DNA of 12,187 nucleotides from Phycisphaerae bacterium (GTDB lineage Bacteria; Planctomycetota; Phycisphaerae; UBA1845; UTPLA1), in assembly GCA_029259995.1 (NCBI GenBank), contig JAJDEC010000312.1, positions 1-12,187 on the forward strand, given 5' to 3'. Position 1 is the stretch's first letter. Every line of letters begins with the position of its first letter. Below the pieces are notes generated by a model. That model worked only from the letters and a program-made list of their open reading frames with translations, was not told where the DNA came from and did no database searches. Below, one piece after another: positions 1 through 7,116 of the stretch. The translations under genes and the position numbers were made by a program.

Positions 1-93
1 CGTTCGCACGCGAACGCGCGGGCCGTGTTGCTGGCGTCCATCGCCTACTTGCCGATACTCGTCCTGCTTCTCCTGGCAACGCGTTCTTCATAG
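1..93 (+). CDS. ctaB: Protoheme IX farnesyltransferase (heme O synthase), C-terminal end only
   Basis: An open frame enters from the left edge and stops at TAG 91-93, giving 30 visible residues. They contain a small basic stretch (SHANARAV) followed by one hydrophobic helix (LLASIAYLPILVLLLLA) and a short tail. This matches the usual end of CtaB/CyoE heme O synthases, in which an 'AR..L.ASI.YLP.L' last membrane helix closes the UbiA-type prenyltransferase bundle. The enzyme farnesylates heme B to heme O for heme-copper oxidases. The call rests on this short tail plus the context: a Sco copper chaperone and a DUF420 protein follow on the same strand. Catalytic Asp-rich motifs lie outside the window, so another multi-helix membrane protein cannot be fully excluded. 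Confidence 0.62.
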   Translation, partial: RSHANARAVLLASIAYLPILVLLLLATRSS

Positions 94-112
94 CGGAATC
101 GGCCGGTCCCGC

Positions 113-118
113 TACAAT
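113..118 (+). promoter_or_regulatory. Possible -10 element (TACAAT) ahead of the ABC operon
   Basis: TACAAT differs from the sigma-70 -10 consensus at one base and lies in the 66-base gap between the ctaB stop and the ABC ATPase start. No convincing -35 hexamer sits 16-18 bases upstream (the region is the ctaB 3' end), so this is a weak candidate for an internal promoter; read-through from ctaB is equally possible. Confidence 0.25.
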
Positions 119-159
119 CGCGCGGGCGGAATGACGAATGCCCGAGTGCCCCCATTTCG

Positions 160-1107
160 ATGCATGATGCAATGATCGCTGTCAAGGACGTGACATACAG
201 CTATGGTGAGCGAACGGCGCTGGACGGCGTTTCGTTTGATGTCGCTTCGGGCGAGGCCTTTGCCTTGCTCGGCCCCAACGGCAGCGGAAAGACGACGCTA
301 TTTCGAATTCTCTGCACACTCCTGGCGCCGCAGCGCGGCTCTGCGTCTATCGATGGCCTTGACGTCGTGCGCGATCGGGCCGCCGCCCGCACGCGCATGG
401 GCGTCGTCTTTCAGTCCCCGAGTCTCGACATACATCTGACGGTCAGGGAGAACCTGATCCACGCCGGTCAACTTTATGGATTGCGTGGCGCAACGCTCAA
501 GACCCGAGTCGCAGCCTCCCTCGACGGAGTCAATTTATCAAATCGAGCCAGCGACCGCGTCAAAACACTCTCCGGCGGATTGCAGCGACGTGTCGAACTC
601 GCAAAGTGCCTGCTTCATCAGCCGAAATTGTTGATTCTGGACGAGCCCAGCACGGGACTGGATCCGCGGGCGCGCGATGAATTCTGGGCGCTGCTCAATC
701 AGGCACGCGCAGAACGAAACACAACCATCATCGTAACCACGCACCTGTTGGACGAGGCGGACGCATGCGATCGTGTCGCCATTTTTGATCGAGGAAAACT
801 CGTCGCTTGCGGTTCTCCGGATGTTCTGAAACAACGAATCGGCGGCGACTGTCTGACTGTCGCGACGGCGGATGCCGTCGCGTTCACAAATGAAATCGCG
901 ACGCGCTTCTCCGATATCGTCTGTACGACTGTCAACGGCGCCATCCGCATTGAAAGCGAGAATGCCGCAGGCCTGGCAACGAAGCTGCTTCGTGAGTTCG
1001 GCGATCGCATTCAATCCGTCACGATCGGTCGTCCAACGCTTCATGACGTCTTCATACACGAGACAGGCCATCGATTCGATGAAGCCTCAGAAGGGGCGGG
1101 CGAATGA
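160..1107 (+). CDS. ABC transporter ATP-binding protein (DrrA/NodI/CcmA-like class)
   Basis: This is a 315-residue cytoplasmic nucleotide-binding subunit. Visible motifs are Walker A GPNGSGKT (38-45), Q-loop Gln85, signature LSGGLQRR (137-144), Walker B LLILDEP (157-163), D-loop (GLD, 166-168) and switch His195. All catalytic residues are intact, so it should hydrolyse ATP. About 90 residues after the ATPase core (roughly 225-315) form the C-terminal extension usual for ATPases that pair with ABC-2 permeases such as drug, polysaccharide or Nod-factor exporters. The stop overlaps the start of the permease gene by four bases (ATGA), which implies translational coupling. The start at 160 lacks a clear Shine-Dalgarno; Met5 (172) is an alternative. 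The substrate cannot be read from sequence, but the position between ctaB and sco suggests a role in cytochrome oxidase maturation. Confidence 0.93.
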   Translation: MHDAMIAVKDVTYSYGERTALDGVSFDVASGEAFALLGPNGSGKTTLFRILCTLLAPQRGSASIDGLDVVRDRAAARTRMGVVFQSPSLDIHLTVRENLIHAGQLYGLRGATLKTRVAASLDGVNLSNRASDRVKTLSGGLQRRVELAKCLLHQPKLLILDEPSTGLDPRARDEFWALLNQARAERNTTIIVTTHLLDEADACDRVAIFDRGKLVACGSPDVLKQRIGGDCLTVATADAVAFTNEIATRFSDIVCTTVNGAIRIESENAAGLATKLLREFGDRIQSVTIGRPTLHDVFIHETGHRFDEASEGAGE

Positions 1108-1916
1108 ATCAGGATGAGTCAATTGGGGCTGAATCGCGCCTGCTGATTCCGGCGTACTCGCTGGCACGTCGCGAGATCACGCGCTTCCTGCGACAGAAGG
1201 GACGCGTGATCGGGGCCGTCGGCACGCCCTTGATTTTCTGGCTGCTCTTCGGCGGCGGCATCGGCAGTTCCTTCAAAGTCGAGAAGCTCGGCGAGTCCTA
1301 TCTGGAGTATTCGTACCCGGGGGCGATCGCTTCGATTCTGCTTTTCACGGCAATCTTCTCGATGATTTCGATCATCGACGATCGCAGCGAAGGATTCATG
1401 CAGTGTGTCCTCGTCGCGCCCGTCTCCCGCCTCGCCATCGTCCTGGGAAAAGTGGCCGGCGCGTCCGTGCTGGCCGTCGGCCAGGCGTCTGTTTTTCTGC
1501 TGCTTGCGCCCGTCGCGGGATTGCGTCTTGGCCTGATGGAAATCGTTGCGACGCTGGGGGCGATGATCCTGTTGTCCGTCGCCGTCTGTGGCCTTGGCTT
1601 CTGGATGGCGTGGCGGATGGAATCGACGCAGGGATTCCACGCGGTCATGAACGTTCTGCTGATGCCGATGCTCGCGTTGTCGGGCGCGTTCTTTCCGATG
1701 ACCGGCGCGTCGATCGTCATTGTCTGGATCATGCGGCTGAACCCGATGACCTACGGCGTGTCTCTGCTTCGTTGCGCATTGCTCGGGAAACCGGTTGACG
1801 AAGCGACGGGACTGGGCGTCATTACCGCGATCGGCGTTACCATCGGCTTTGCGCTCGTCATGCTGGCAGCATCGATTCGGGCTGCGTCCAGAGAGACAAA
1901 GTACGCGTTGGCATGA
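1104..1916 (+). CDS. ABC-2 type transporter permease
   Basis: The 270-residue product is strongly hydrophobic, with about six predicted membrane helices. The first follows a basic N-terminus (RREITRFLRQKGRVIG, near residues 23-38) and is PLIFWLLFGGG; others lie near 74-92, 105-137, 143-168, 180-210 and 233-256. A cytoplasmic loop containing DDRSEGFMQCVLVAPVSR (about 92-109) matches the 'ER..GT.E.LL..P.S' loop of ABC-2 (DrrB/NodJ-like) permeases that contacts the ATPase. The length is typical. The gene starts inside the stop codon of the ATPase gene, so the two subunits are surely one transporter. The direction is probably export, as in the family. The cargo is unknown; the neighbours (heme O synthase, Sco, DUF420) point to the terminal oxidase. 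Confidence 0.9.
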   Translation: MNQDESIGAESRLLIPAYSLARREITRFLRQKGRVIGAVGTPLIFWLLFGGGIGSSFKVEKLGESYLEYSYPGAIASILLFTAIFSMISIIDDRSEGFMQCVLVAPVSRLAIVLGKVAGASVLAVGQASVFLLLAPVAGLRLGLMEIVATLGAMILLSVAVCGLGFWMAWRMESTQGFHAVMNVLLMPMLALSGAFFPMTGASIVIVWIMRLNPMTYGVSLLRCALLGKPVDEATGLGVITAIGVTIGFALVMLAASIRAASRETKYALA

Positions 1917-1998
1917 AAATCGGATCGCTTGCCGCAATGCGTGGGGATTCGATGTTGATCGTCCGCCCGTCGCACGCCATCAGATTCTCAAGCGATCT

Positions 1999-2027
1999 TT
2001 GTCGCACTCAACTTCATCCCCTAGAAT
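1999..2027 (+). promoter_or_regulatory. Candidate sigma-70 promoter for the sco-DUF420 pair
   Basis: TTGTCG (1999-2004) and TAGAAT (2022-2027) are separated by exactly 17 bases and match the -35 and -10 consensus at 4/6 and 5/6 positions. Transcription would start near 2034, about 57 bases before the sco ATG. It lies in the 174-base gap after the permease gene, so sco and DUF420 may be transcribed independently of the ABC genes. Prediction from the sequence only. Confidence 0.4.
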
Positions 2028-2090
2028 CCTACGATCAAACAGTGAATTCGAAGACGACTGAGTACAACGCCCTGAACAGAAACCCCAGAC

Positions 2091-2864
2091 ATGACTCCAA
2101 CATCCGACAGCCCAGCCGACACCCAATCCGGCGATCCGCATAGCCCTGCCGAATCCGAATTACGTCCCGGTCGTTGGTTCTGGCTTTTCATGATCTTGTC
2201 CCTCGCCGCGGTGGGCGGAGTTTCCTACCTTCAATACGCTCGAGTCACCGAGGCTCGCACGTCGCGATACACGCCGATCGGCGGACTCTCCGTTATCGCC
2301 CAGCTACCGGAATTCGAACTAACGGAGCGCAGCGGCAAGACCGTCACGCTGGATGATCTCAAGGGCCGCGTCTGGATCGCGGACTTTATCTTCACGACAT
2401 GCGGGGGGCCGTGCCCCATCATGACAAGTCGTCTCGGCGACTTCATGGAGACTCTCAAGGAACGCAATATTCCACGCGTCACGGCAGTGTCGTTTACCGT
2501 CGACCCTCAGAATGACACGCCGGAAGTGCTGCGAGAATATGCGACGATGAAGCTCGCCGACGATTTCGACTGGCTGTTCCTGACAGGAACCGAAGCGGCC
2601 CTGCACGAATTGAGTGTGAAGGGATTCATGCTGACAGCGCAGCGGGGCGAAGACGATGATGCGCATGCCGTCAATCATTCGCCGCGATTCGTGCTCGTTG
2701 ATCAGCAAGGTCGCATTCGCGGCTACTACGAAGTGGTGACGAACGAGGAGATCGTCGCGATGGAGCCCGGTCGATTTATCGGCAAGCCGATGAACCCCGA
2801 TACGAAGGACACGCTTATCAAGGACATCATGGCGCTGCTTCGCGAGGAGGCGAATCGACCTTGA
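2091..2864 (+). CDS. sco: Sco1/SenC family copper chaperone for cytochrome c oxidase
   Basis: The 257-residue protein has a Pro/Ser-rich cytoplasmic tail (1-27), one membrane anchor (about 29-47, WFWLFMILSLAAVGGVSYL) and a thioredoxin-fold domain outside the membrane. The copper site is complete: CGGPC at 104-108 within the 'FTTC...CP.M' motif, and the distal ligand His196 in NHSPRFVLVD. VSFTVDPQNDTPEVLREYA (about 133-151) is the typical 'SVDP..DTP..L..Y' stretch. Sco proteins deliver copper to, or reduce, the CuA centre of oxidase subunit II. There is no clear Shine-Dalgarno; ATG 2091 is chosen because it gives the expected tail plus anchor. The stop overlaps the start of the DUF420 gene (TTGA), so the two are likely co-translated. 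Confidence 0.95.
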   Translation: MTPTSDSPADTQSGDPHSPAESELRPGRWFWLFMILSLAAVGGVSYLQYARVTEARTSRYTPIGGLSVIAQLPEFELTERSGKTVTLDDLKGRVWIADFIFTTCGGPCPIMTSRLGDFMETLKERNIPRVTAVSFTVDPQNDTPEVLREYATMKLADDFDWLFLTGTEAALHELSVKGFMLTAQRGEDDDAHAVNHSPRFVLVDQQGRIRGYYEVVTNEEIVAMEPGRFIGKPMNPDTKDTLIKDIMALLREEANRP

Positions 2865-3289
2865 GTGTTCAGGACTTTCCGCATCTCAACGCCGCGCTCA
2901 ATGCGCTCGCCGCGACGCTTCTCATTATGGGTTGGGTCTTTGTTCGCAATGGCCAGAAAACTGCGCATCGAAACTGCATGGTGCTCGCCATCGTCGTTTC
3001 CGCGGCGTTTCTGACGTGCTATCTTATTTACCATTACCATGAAGGAAGCACGAAGTTCCCCGAGTACGGATTCATTCGATACGTGTACCTGACGATTCTC
3101 TTGTCGCATATCGTGCTTGCCGCTGCCGTCCCGGTTCTTGCGGGAATCACGGTCTATTTCGCGGCCCGCGGCAACTTCGTCAAACACAAACGCATCGCCC
3201 GATGGACGTTGCCGATTTGGCTATACGTTTCCTTCACGGGCGTGATCGTCTATTGGATGCTCTACCAGATGTACGAAGTGACGCGTTAA
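2861..3289 (+). CDS. ctaM: DUF420 (CtaM/YozB-like) four-helix membrane protein, oxidase assembly
   Basis: The 142-residue integral membrane protein has four helices at about 11-28, 39-58, 76-101 and 117-138. Histidines 36, 58, 83 and 109 lie at positions typical of DUF420, as do the HRNCM, YLIYHYH, LSHIVLA..VP and KRIARWTLPIWLYVSFTG stretches. A member of this family, CtaM of Staphylococcus aureus, is needed for heme-copper oxidase function, and DUF420 genes commonly sit beside sco and cox genes. The start is a TTG at 2861, chosen because a perfect AGGAGG (2845-2850) lies ten bases upstream and the reading frame has no nearer ATG. The TTG overlaps the sco stop. The symbol ctaM is by family similarity only; an exact function here (heme insertion or metal relay) is inference. 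Confidence 0.88.
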   Translation: MSVQDFPHLNAALNALAATLLIMGWVFVRNGQKTAHRNCMVLAIVVSAAFLTCYLIYHYHEGSTKFPEYGFIRYVYLTILLSHIVLAAAVPVLAGITVYFAARGNFVKHKRIARWTLPIWLYVSFTGVIVYWMLYQMYEVTR

Positions 3290-3323
3290 GTATTGCATCA
3301 GCAGGAACGATGTCGCGGCCCTG

Positions 3324-3346
3324 ATCGCGCGCGATATCAGCGCGAT
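3324..3346. terminator. GC-rich hairpin between convergent genes (possible bidirectional terminator)
   Basis: ATCGCGC (3324-3330) can pair with GCGCGAT (3340-3346) across a nine-base loop. It lies about 35 bases after the DUF420 stop and overlaps the last codons of the opposing thioredoxin gene. There is no T-tract on either side, so it could only slow RNA polymerase or assist Rho-dependent ending. Confidence 0.25.
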
Positions 3347-3831
3347 GCAGAATCGATCTTCTTTTGGATGTAATCCTTCGGCCAGAGGCCCACCAATGTG
3401 TCGACGGGTTTTCCGTTCTTGAAGATCATCACAGTCGGCAGGGCCCGCACCGTGTATTTTCCTGAGACTTTTCCATTCGCGTCCGTGTCCAGCTTTCCGA
3501 AAACGACGTCGCCTTTGTTTTCCTTCGCCAGTTCCGCAATTCGCGGAGCGAGTGCCTTACAAGGCTTGCACCAGTCTGCGTAAAAATCCACGACGACCAG
3601 CCGATCCGCCTTAAGTACCAGTTTGTCGAAGTTCGCGTCGCTCAGCGTGATGACTTCCGTCGGTCCTTTGCTCAGCGGCTTTTCAGCAGATTCCGCCGCC
3701 ACGCCTGCCACGTGCCCCGTCGGGTTTGATGCGTCCTTGGATTCCGTCGCAACGGATTCACGATGACACGCGGACGGAATCGAAAGAAGTCCGACGGCGA
3801 CGATCAAAAGGGCGATGACTCGATACAGCAT
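3337..3831 (-). CDS. Envelope-anchored thioredoxin (WCKPC)
   Basis: The product is 164 residues from the ATG at 3831, which is preceded at good distance by GAGGAG; a longer 179-residue reading from further upstream lacks such a site. Residues 4-21 are a hydrophobic signal segment followed by Cys22 (SIPSAC), so it may be a lipoprotein, although Pro at -3 is a poor lipobox; otherwise the segment is an uncleaved anchor. A Ser/Thr/Glu-rich linker (24-57) leads to a full thioredoxin domain (58-164) with active site WCKPC (Cys88, Cys91), cis-Pro132 in RALPT, and FKNGKPVDTLVG. It should act as a disulfide reductase or exchanger outside the inner membrane. It converges on the sco-DUF420 pair with 47 bases between, which suggests that it keeps Sco or CuA cysteines reduced, as TlpA-type proteins do. 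That role is inference. Confidence 0.88.
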   Translation of the reverse strand: MLYRVIALLIVAVGLLSIPSACHRESVATESKDASNPTGHVAGVAAESAEKPLSKGPTEVITLSDANFDKLVLKADRLVVVDFYADWCKPCKALAPRIAELAKENKGDVVFGKLDTDANGKVSGKYTVRALPTVMIFKNGKPVDTLVGLWPKDYIQKKIDSASR

Positions 3832-4147
3832 TGGCTCTGTCTCCTCGTTGGCGGGTTCCAGATTGAAGATTCTCATCGCTGCCGTTTTGATTGCAAATCA
3901 GCCCGGGATACCGGACGGTATGGATTGGGGGACGTGCCGGTCGCAAACTCCAGATCACGGGCGCAGAATCGGCGCTGCATGCGTTCAGCCGACATCGTCG
4001 GCTCCGTAGAGCCCGTTGCCATCGATTGCCGATAAGTCAAAGACACGGACGTCAACAGACCGGCTGCGCCAAGTGCTGTCATTAGCGTCATTTGCGGCCG
4101 AAATCGGCAATCAGGATTCCCGGCGAATCCGGGGAGCGGGGCGACAC
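3832..4147. promoter_or_regulatory. Divergent intergenic region between the thioredoxin and ftsK genes
   Basis: These 316 bases carry no supported gene. The thioredoxin Shine-Dalgarno (GAGGAG on the minus strand) lies just right of 3831. A weak minus-strand promoter is possible: TTGCAA, 16 bases, GAGAAT, reading left from about 3890. A perfect six-base inverted repeat with a two-base spacer, ATACCG-GA-CGGTAT, lies at 3908-3921 and could be an operator. Near the ftsK side, GGGGAG (4131-4136) is a Shine-Dalgarno candidate for the TTG at 4148. The frame of ftsK stays open back to a TTG at 4016, so part of this region could be coding if that start is used. Confidence 0.4.
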
Positions 4148-6676
4148 TTGTCCGAAGACACGAGAAGGTCACAAATCCTCAAGAACTGTCGGCTCGTCGG
4201 CGGCGTCGTTTTCTGTGCGTTCGCATGGATGTCGATCCTGACGTTCAGCGACATGGACTGGCCGAATCGCGCCGTCTGGCCGCATCCGCTACCGACGCTC
4301 AACGCCTGCGGCCGCGCCGGCGCGTGGTTCGCGTTTCAATTCGTGCATTACCTTGGCGTAGGCGTTTACCCGTTGTTTTTCCTGATGACGATTGCGGCGG
4401 TCGCCCAGCTCCTGCGCAAGGAAATCCGCGATCTGCCGCTTCGGGCAGCCGGCGCGATGCTGCTCGTCATTGTGACGTCCGCCGCCGCCGCGCTAATCGA
4501 CGCGATGCCGGAAGACGGACTGATCGAGGGACGTGGAGGCGTCATCGGCACGGCGCTGGCGAATCTGCTCAAGACCTATCTCGAGACGTTTGGCAGCACA
4601 CTTGTCGTTGCGACGGTCTACATCGTTGGTTTCATTCTGACCGCCGACGAACTCATGTCCAAATTGCCCAGGGCGATCAAGCGTGTTCGCGACACGATCG
4701 TTCAACTGTTCTCGGCATGGCGATCCGCCGGCCAGGTCCGTCGCGACGCGGCGCCGATGATTGGTGCCGGAAACAATGCACCGCCCAAGCGCGCTTCCAA
4801 GTCGCGTGCGGCGAAGTCGGCCGAGAACCTGGTTGAGCCGGACGACGCCGAAGTAGATGTCGAGGACGAACTCGAAGACGCCGAGGAACACGATTCTGAC
4901 GCAGACGATGCGGAGGAGTATGACGACGAGGATTTCGAAGACGAATACGACGACGAAGAGGAATACGAAGAGGACGATCAGAATGTCGTCGCTGTCGAAG
5001 ATGAGGAAGGCGGCGAGGCAGACACGCCGATCAATCGCGACTTGATCATTCGCATGCTGGGACGCGACAGGGGCAAGGAAGTCAAGAAAGAGAATGCATG
5101 GCCGAAGGAACTCGGCGACTATGTGCTTCCGCCGCTCGACCTGCTCGGCGACCCTGAGATCCACTACAACGAAACACAGGAAGTCGTCGTTCGCGAGAAG
5201 GCGGAAATCCTTGAGCGCACACTTCGTGAATTCAAGATCGATGTCCGCGTTGTTGAGATCGACACGGGCCCCGTCATCACGATGTTCGAATTGGAACTGT
5301 CTGCCGGCACGAAAGTCAGCCACATCAGCTCGCTGGCGAACGACATCGCGCGCTCATTGAAAGCGCCTGCCGTTCGCGTTGTCGCGCCGATTCCCGGCAA
5401 GAATACCGTCGGCATCGAAGTGCCCAACATCGACAAGGAAAAAGTTCGCCTTAAAGAGCTTATCATGCTTGGCGGCGTCAAGCCGACCAAGATGGCCATC
5501 CCCATCTTCATTGGAAAAGACGCGAGCGGAAACCCGCTCATTCAGGACATCGCGTCGATGCCGCACATGCTGATCGCCGGAACAACGGGATCCGGAAAGT
5601 CCGTTGCCATCAACACGCTCATCATGTCCCTGCTCATGACGCAGCGCCCTGATCACACGAAACTGATCCTCGTCGACCCCAAAGTTGTCGAATTGTCTGT
5701 CTTCAAGGAAATTCCGCACCTGATGTGCCCCATTGTGACGGACATGCAGAAAGCGGAAGCCATTCTCGAATGGGCAACGCAGAAAATGGACGAGCGCTAT
5801 GAGCTGCTTGCCGAAGCCCAGGTTCGCGACATCAAGTCCTTCAATAATCTTTCAAAAGAAAAGATCTACGAACGATTCCAGGCTGCGACGGACGAGGAGA
5901 AGATGCAGGTCCCGACGCATCTCCCGTATATCGTCATCGTCATCGACGAATTGGCCGACTTGATGATGACGAACGGAAAGGACGTCGAACAACACCTCTG
6001 TCGACTGGCGCAGAAGAGTCGCGCCGTCGGTATTCACTTGATCGTTGCAACGCAACGGCCGCAGGCAAACGTCGTTACGGGGCTGATCAAATCAAACCTG
6101 CCGACGCGCATGGCGTTCAGAGTCGCAAGTCGATTGGACTCGCGAATCGTCCTGGATCAGTCGGGGGCGGAAGTTCTCCTCGGGCAGGGCGATATGCTCT
6201 TCCTGCCGCCAGGGTCCAGCAAAGTCGTGCGATCCCAGGGAACGTGGATCGAAGACGACGAGATGCGCGCTGTCCTCAAAGACCTCGCCGGCAAGGCGAA
6301 GCCACAGTTTCATCATGAACTTCAGGGTCTGCGTCCGAAAGGCGAAGGCACGGGCGGAGAGCGTGACCCGTTGTTTGACAAGGCCGTCGAAGTGGTTGTC
6401 CGAAGTCGGCGCGGAAGCGTCAGTCTACTCCAGCGCAAACTGACGATCGGATATTCCCGGGCAAGTCGATTGATCGAGCAAATGTCGGACGCGGGGCTCG
6501 TGGGGGACTACAAGGGAAGCCAGGCGCGGGAAGTTCTGATCACCGAAAAGGAATGGTCCGCCATCAAGTCGCAACGAGATCGTGATCTTGACGACGATCA
6601 ATATCAGGCCGACCTCGATTCCCAGGACGATGATGTTTACGGCACAGCCGATATCGACGATCAGGTCGAAGTCTGA
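4148..6676 (+). CDS. ftsK: DNA translocase FtsK/SpoIIIE
   Basis: The product has 842 residues from TTG 4148, chosen for GGGGAG eleven bases upstream; the frame is open from a TTG at 4016 (886 residues), but that start has no ribosome site. Four membrane helices (about 16-33, 65-89, 100-117, 148-166) anchor it at the division site, and a Gly-rich GRGGVIGTALANLL segment (128-141) precedes helix four. An extremely acidic linker (about 230-290) follows. The RecA-like motor carries Walker A GTTGSGKS (478-485) and Walker B IVIVIDELAD with Asp600-Glu601, plus the VATQRPQANVVTG stretch typical of FtsK. The C-terminal gamma winged-helix (about 740-800, SLLQRKLTIGYSRASRLIEQM) reads KOPS/SRS sequences in the family. 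It pumps chromosome termini during division and activates XerCD recombination. A short Asp/Gln-rich tail ends it. All key residues are intact. Confidence 0.96.
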   Translation: MSEDTRRSQILKNCRLVGGVVFCAFAWMSILTFSDMDWPNRAVWPHPLPTLNACGRAGAWFAFQFVHYLGVGVYPLFFLMTIAAVAQLLRKEIRDLPLRAAGAMLLVIVTSAAAALIDAMPEDGLIEGRGGVIGTALANLLKTYLETFGSTLVVATVYIVGFILTADELMSKLPRAIKRVRDTIVQLFSAWRSAGQVRRDAAPMIGAGNNAPPKRASKSRAAKSAENLVEPDDAEVDVEDELEDAEEHDSDADDAEEYDDEDFEDEYDDEEEYEEDDQNVVAVEDEEGGEADTPINRDLIIRMLGRDRGKEVKKENAWPKELGDYVLPPLDLLGDPEIHYNETQEVVVREKAEILERTLREFKIDVRVVEIDTGPVITMFELELSAGTKVSHISSLANDIARSLKAPAVRVVAPIPGKNTVGIEVPNIDKEKVRLKELIMLGGVKPTKMAIPIFIGKDASGNPLIQDIASMPHMLIAGTTGSGKSVAINTLIMSLLMTQRPDHTKLILVDPKVVELSVFKEIPHLMCPIVTDMQKAEAILEWATQKMDERYELLAEAQVRDIKSFNNLSKEKIYERFQAATDEEKMQVPTHLPYIVIVIDELADLMMTNGKDVEQHLCRLAQKSRAVGIHLIVATQRPQANVVTGLIKSNLPTRMAFRVASRLDSRIVLDQSGAEVLLGQGDMLFLPPGSSKVVRSQGTWIEDDEMRAVLKDLAGKAKPQFHHELQGLRPKGEGTGGERDPLFDKAVEVVVRSRRGSVSLLQRKLTIGYSRASRLIEQMSDAGLVGDYKGSQAREVLITEKEWSAIKSQRDRDLDDDQYQADLDSQDDDVYGTADIDDQVEV

Positions 6677-6715
6677 TCCCGACTGCGCACACGCTGCAGG
6701 CGTGAGGGGCGCATG

Positions 6716-6750
6716 AAAAGACCGACGCGAGCCCGCAGGTCGCATCGGTC
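6716..6750 (-). terminator. Rho-independent terminator after the zinc-finger/AT-hook gene
   Basis: GACCGA (6720-6725) pairs with TCGGTC (6745-6750), and after one mismatch GCGA (6727-6730) pairs with TCGC (6740-6743), leaving a nine-base loop. On the minus strand the hairpin is followed at once by TTTTC (from the plus-strand GAAAA at 6715-6719) and begins 27 bases after the stop of the minus-strand gene. It may also work as a stem without U-tract for ftsK read-through from the other side. Confidence 0.6.
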
Positions 6751-6777
6751 GAATTCGATTTGAATCTACAAACCAGA

Positions 6778-7068
6778 TTAGGAAAGCGCGACTTCGAGCT
6801 CGCGTAGTTTGATTCGCGCTTCTGCCCGCGCCGCGTCAATCAATTCTGTCAGCTCGTGCAAGTGCATGCTGCTGAGATTGAGCCCGGCGACTGAACGTGA
6901 GGCGCTTCTCACTTTGTTCTTGCTTCCGGGCGGACGTCCTCGTCGCTTGGCGGTCTTGGCGACGACTTTCTTTTTCGCCTTGACGCCATGCGTGCTCATA
7001 TGACGCGCGAGATGGGCAGCCATACTGAACTTCCGCCCACACCTGGAACAACTAATGTCTTTTGCCAT
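6778..7068 (-). CDS. Small basic DNA-binding protein: C2H2 zinc finger plus AT-hook
   Basis: This 96-residue protein starts at ATG 7068, where AAGGTGAG lies just upstream; a GTG three codons earlier is less well placed. Residues 7-27 form a textbook C2H2 finger: Cys7-x2-Cys10-x3-Phe14-x5-Leu20-x2-His23-x3-His27. A Lys-rich linker (30-41) leads to an AT-hook, RRGRPPGSK (42-50), with the core RGRP that inserts in the minor groove of AT-rich DNA. The C-terminal part (about 63-95, LHELTELIDAARAEARIKLREL) looks like one amphipathic helix, perhaps for dimerisation. It likely binds DNA as a regulator or nucleoid protein; no target can be named. The x12 spacing is that of eukaryotic fingers rather than the x9 of bacterial Ros/MucR. 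It is a single-gene unit with its own promoter and terminator, convergent with ftsK. Confidence 0.85.
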   Translation of the reverse strand: MAKDISCSRCGRKFSMAAHLARHMSTHGVKAKKKVVAKTAKRRGRPPGSKNKVRSASRSVAGLNLSSMHLHELTELIDAARAEARIKLRELEVALS

Positions 7069-7116
7069 TTTACTCACCTTCTGAAATAGTACGAAATTCC
7101 CCTATTGAGAATACCA

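Noticed and set aside
1119..1937. A 272-codon minus-strand open frame over the ABC permease gene
   Set aside because: Its product is an improbable Arg/Gln/His/Asp-rich string, while the opposite strand encodes a coherent six-helix permease coupled to its ATPase.
4835..5017. Repetitive GAC/GAG/GAA codons as a possible DNA repeat array
   Set aside because: The units are irregular and simply encode the acidic FtsK linker; no true tandem repeat period is present.
4493..5323. A 276-codon minus-strand open frame within ftsK
   Set aside because: It arises from the antisense of the Asp/Glu-rich linker, which yields Val/Phe/Leu runs that only mimic a membrane segment.
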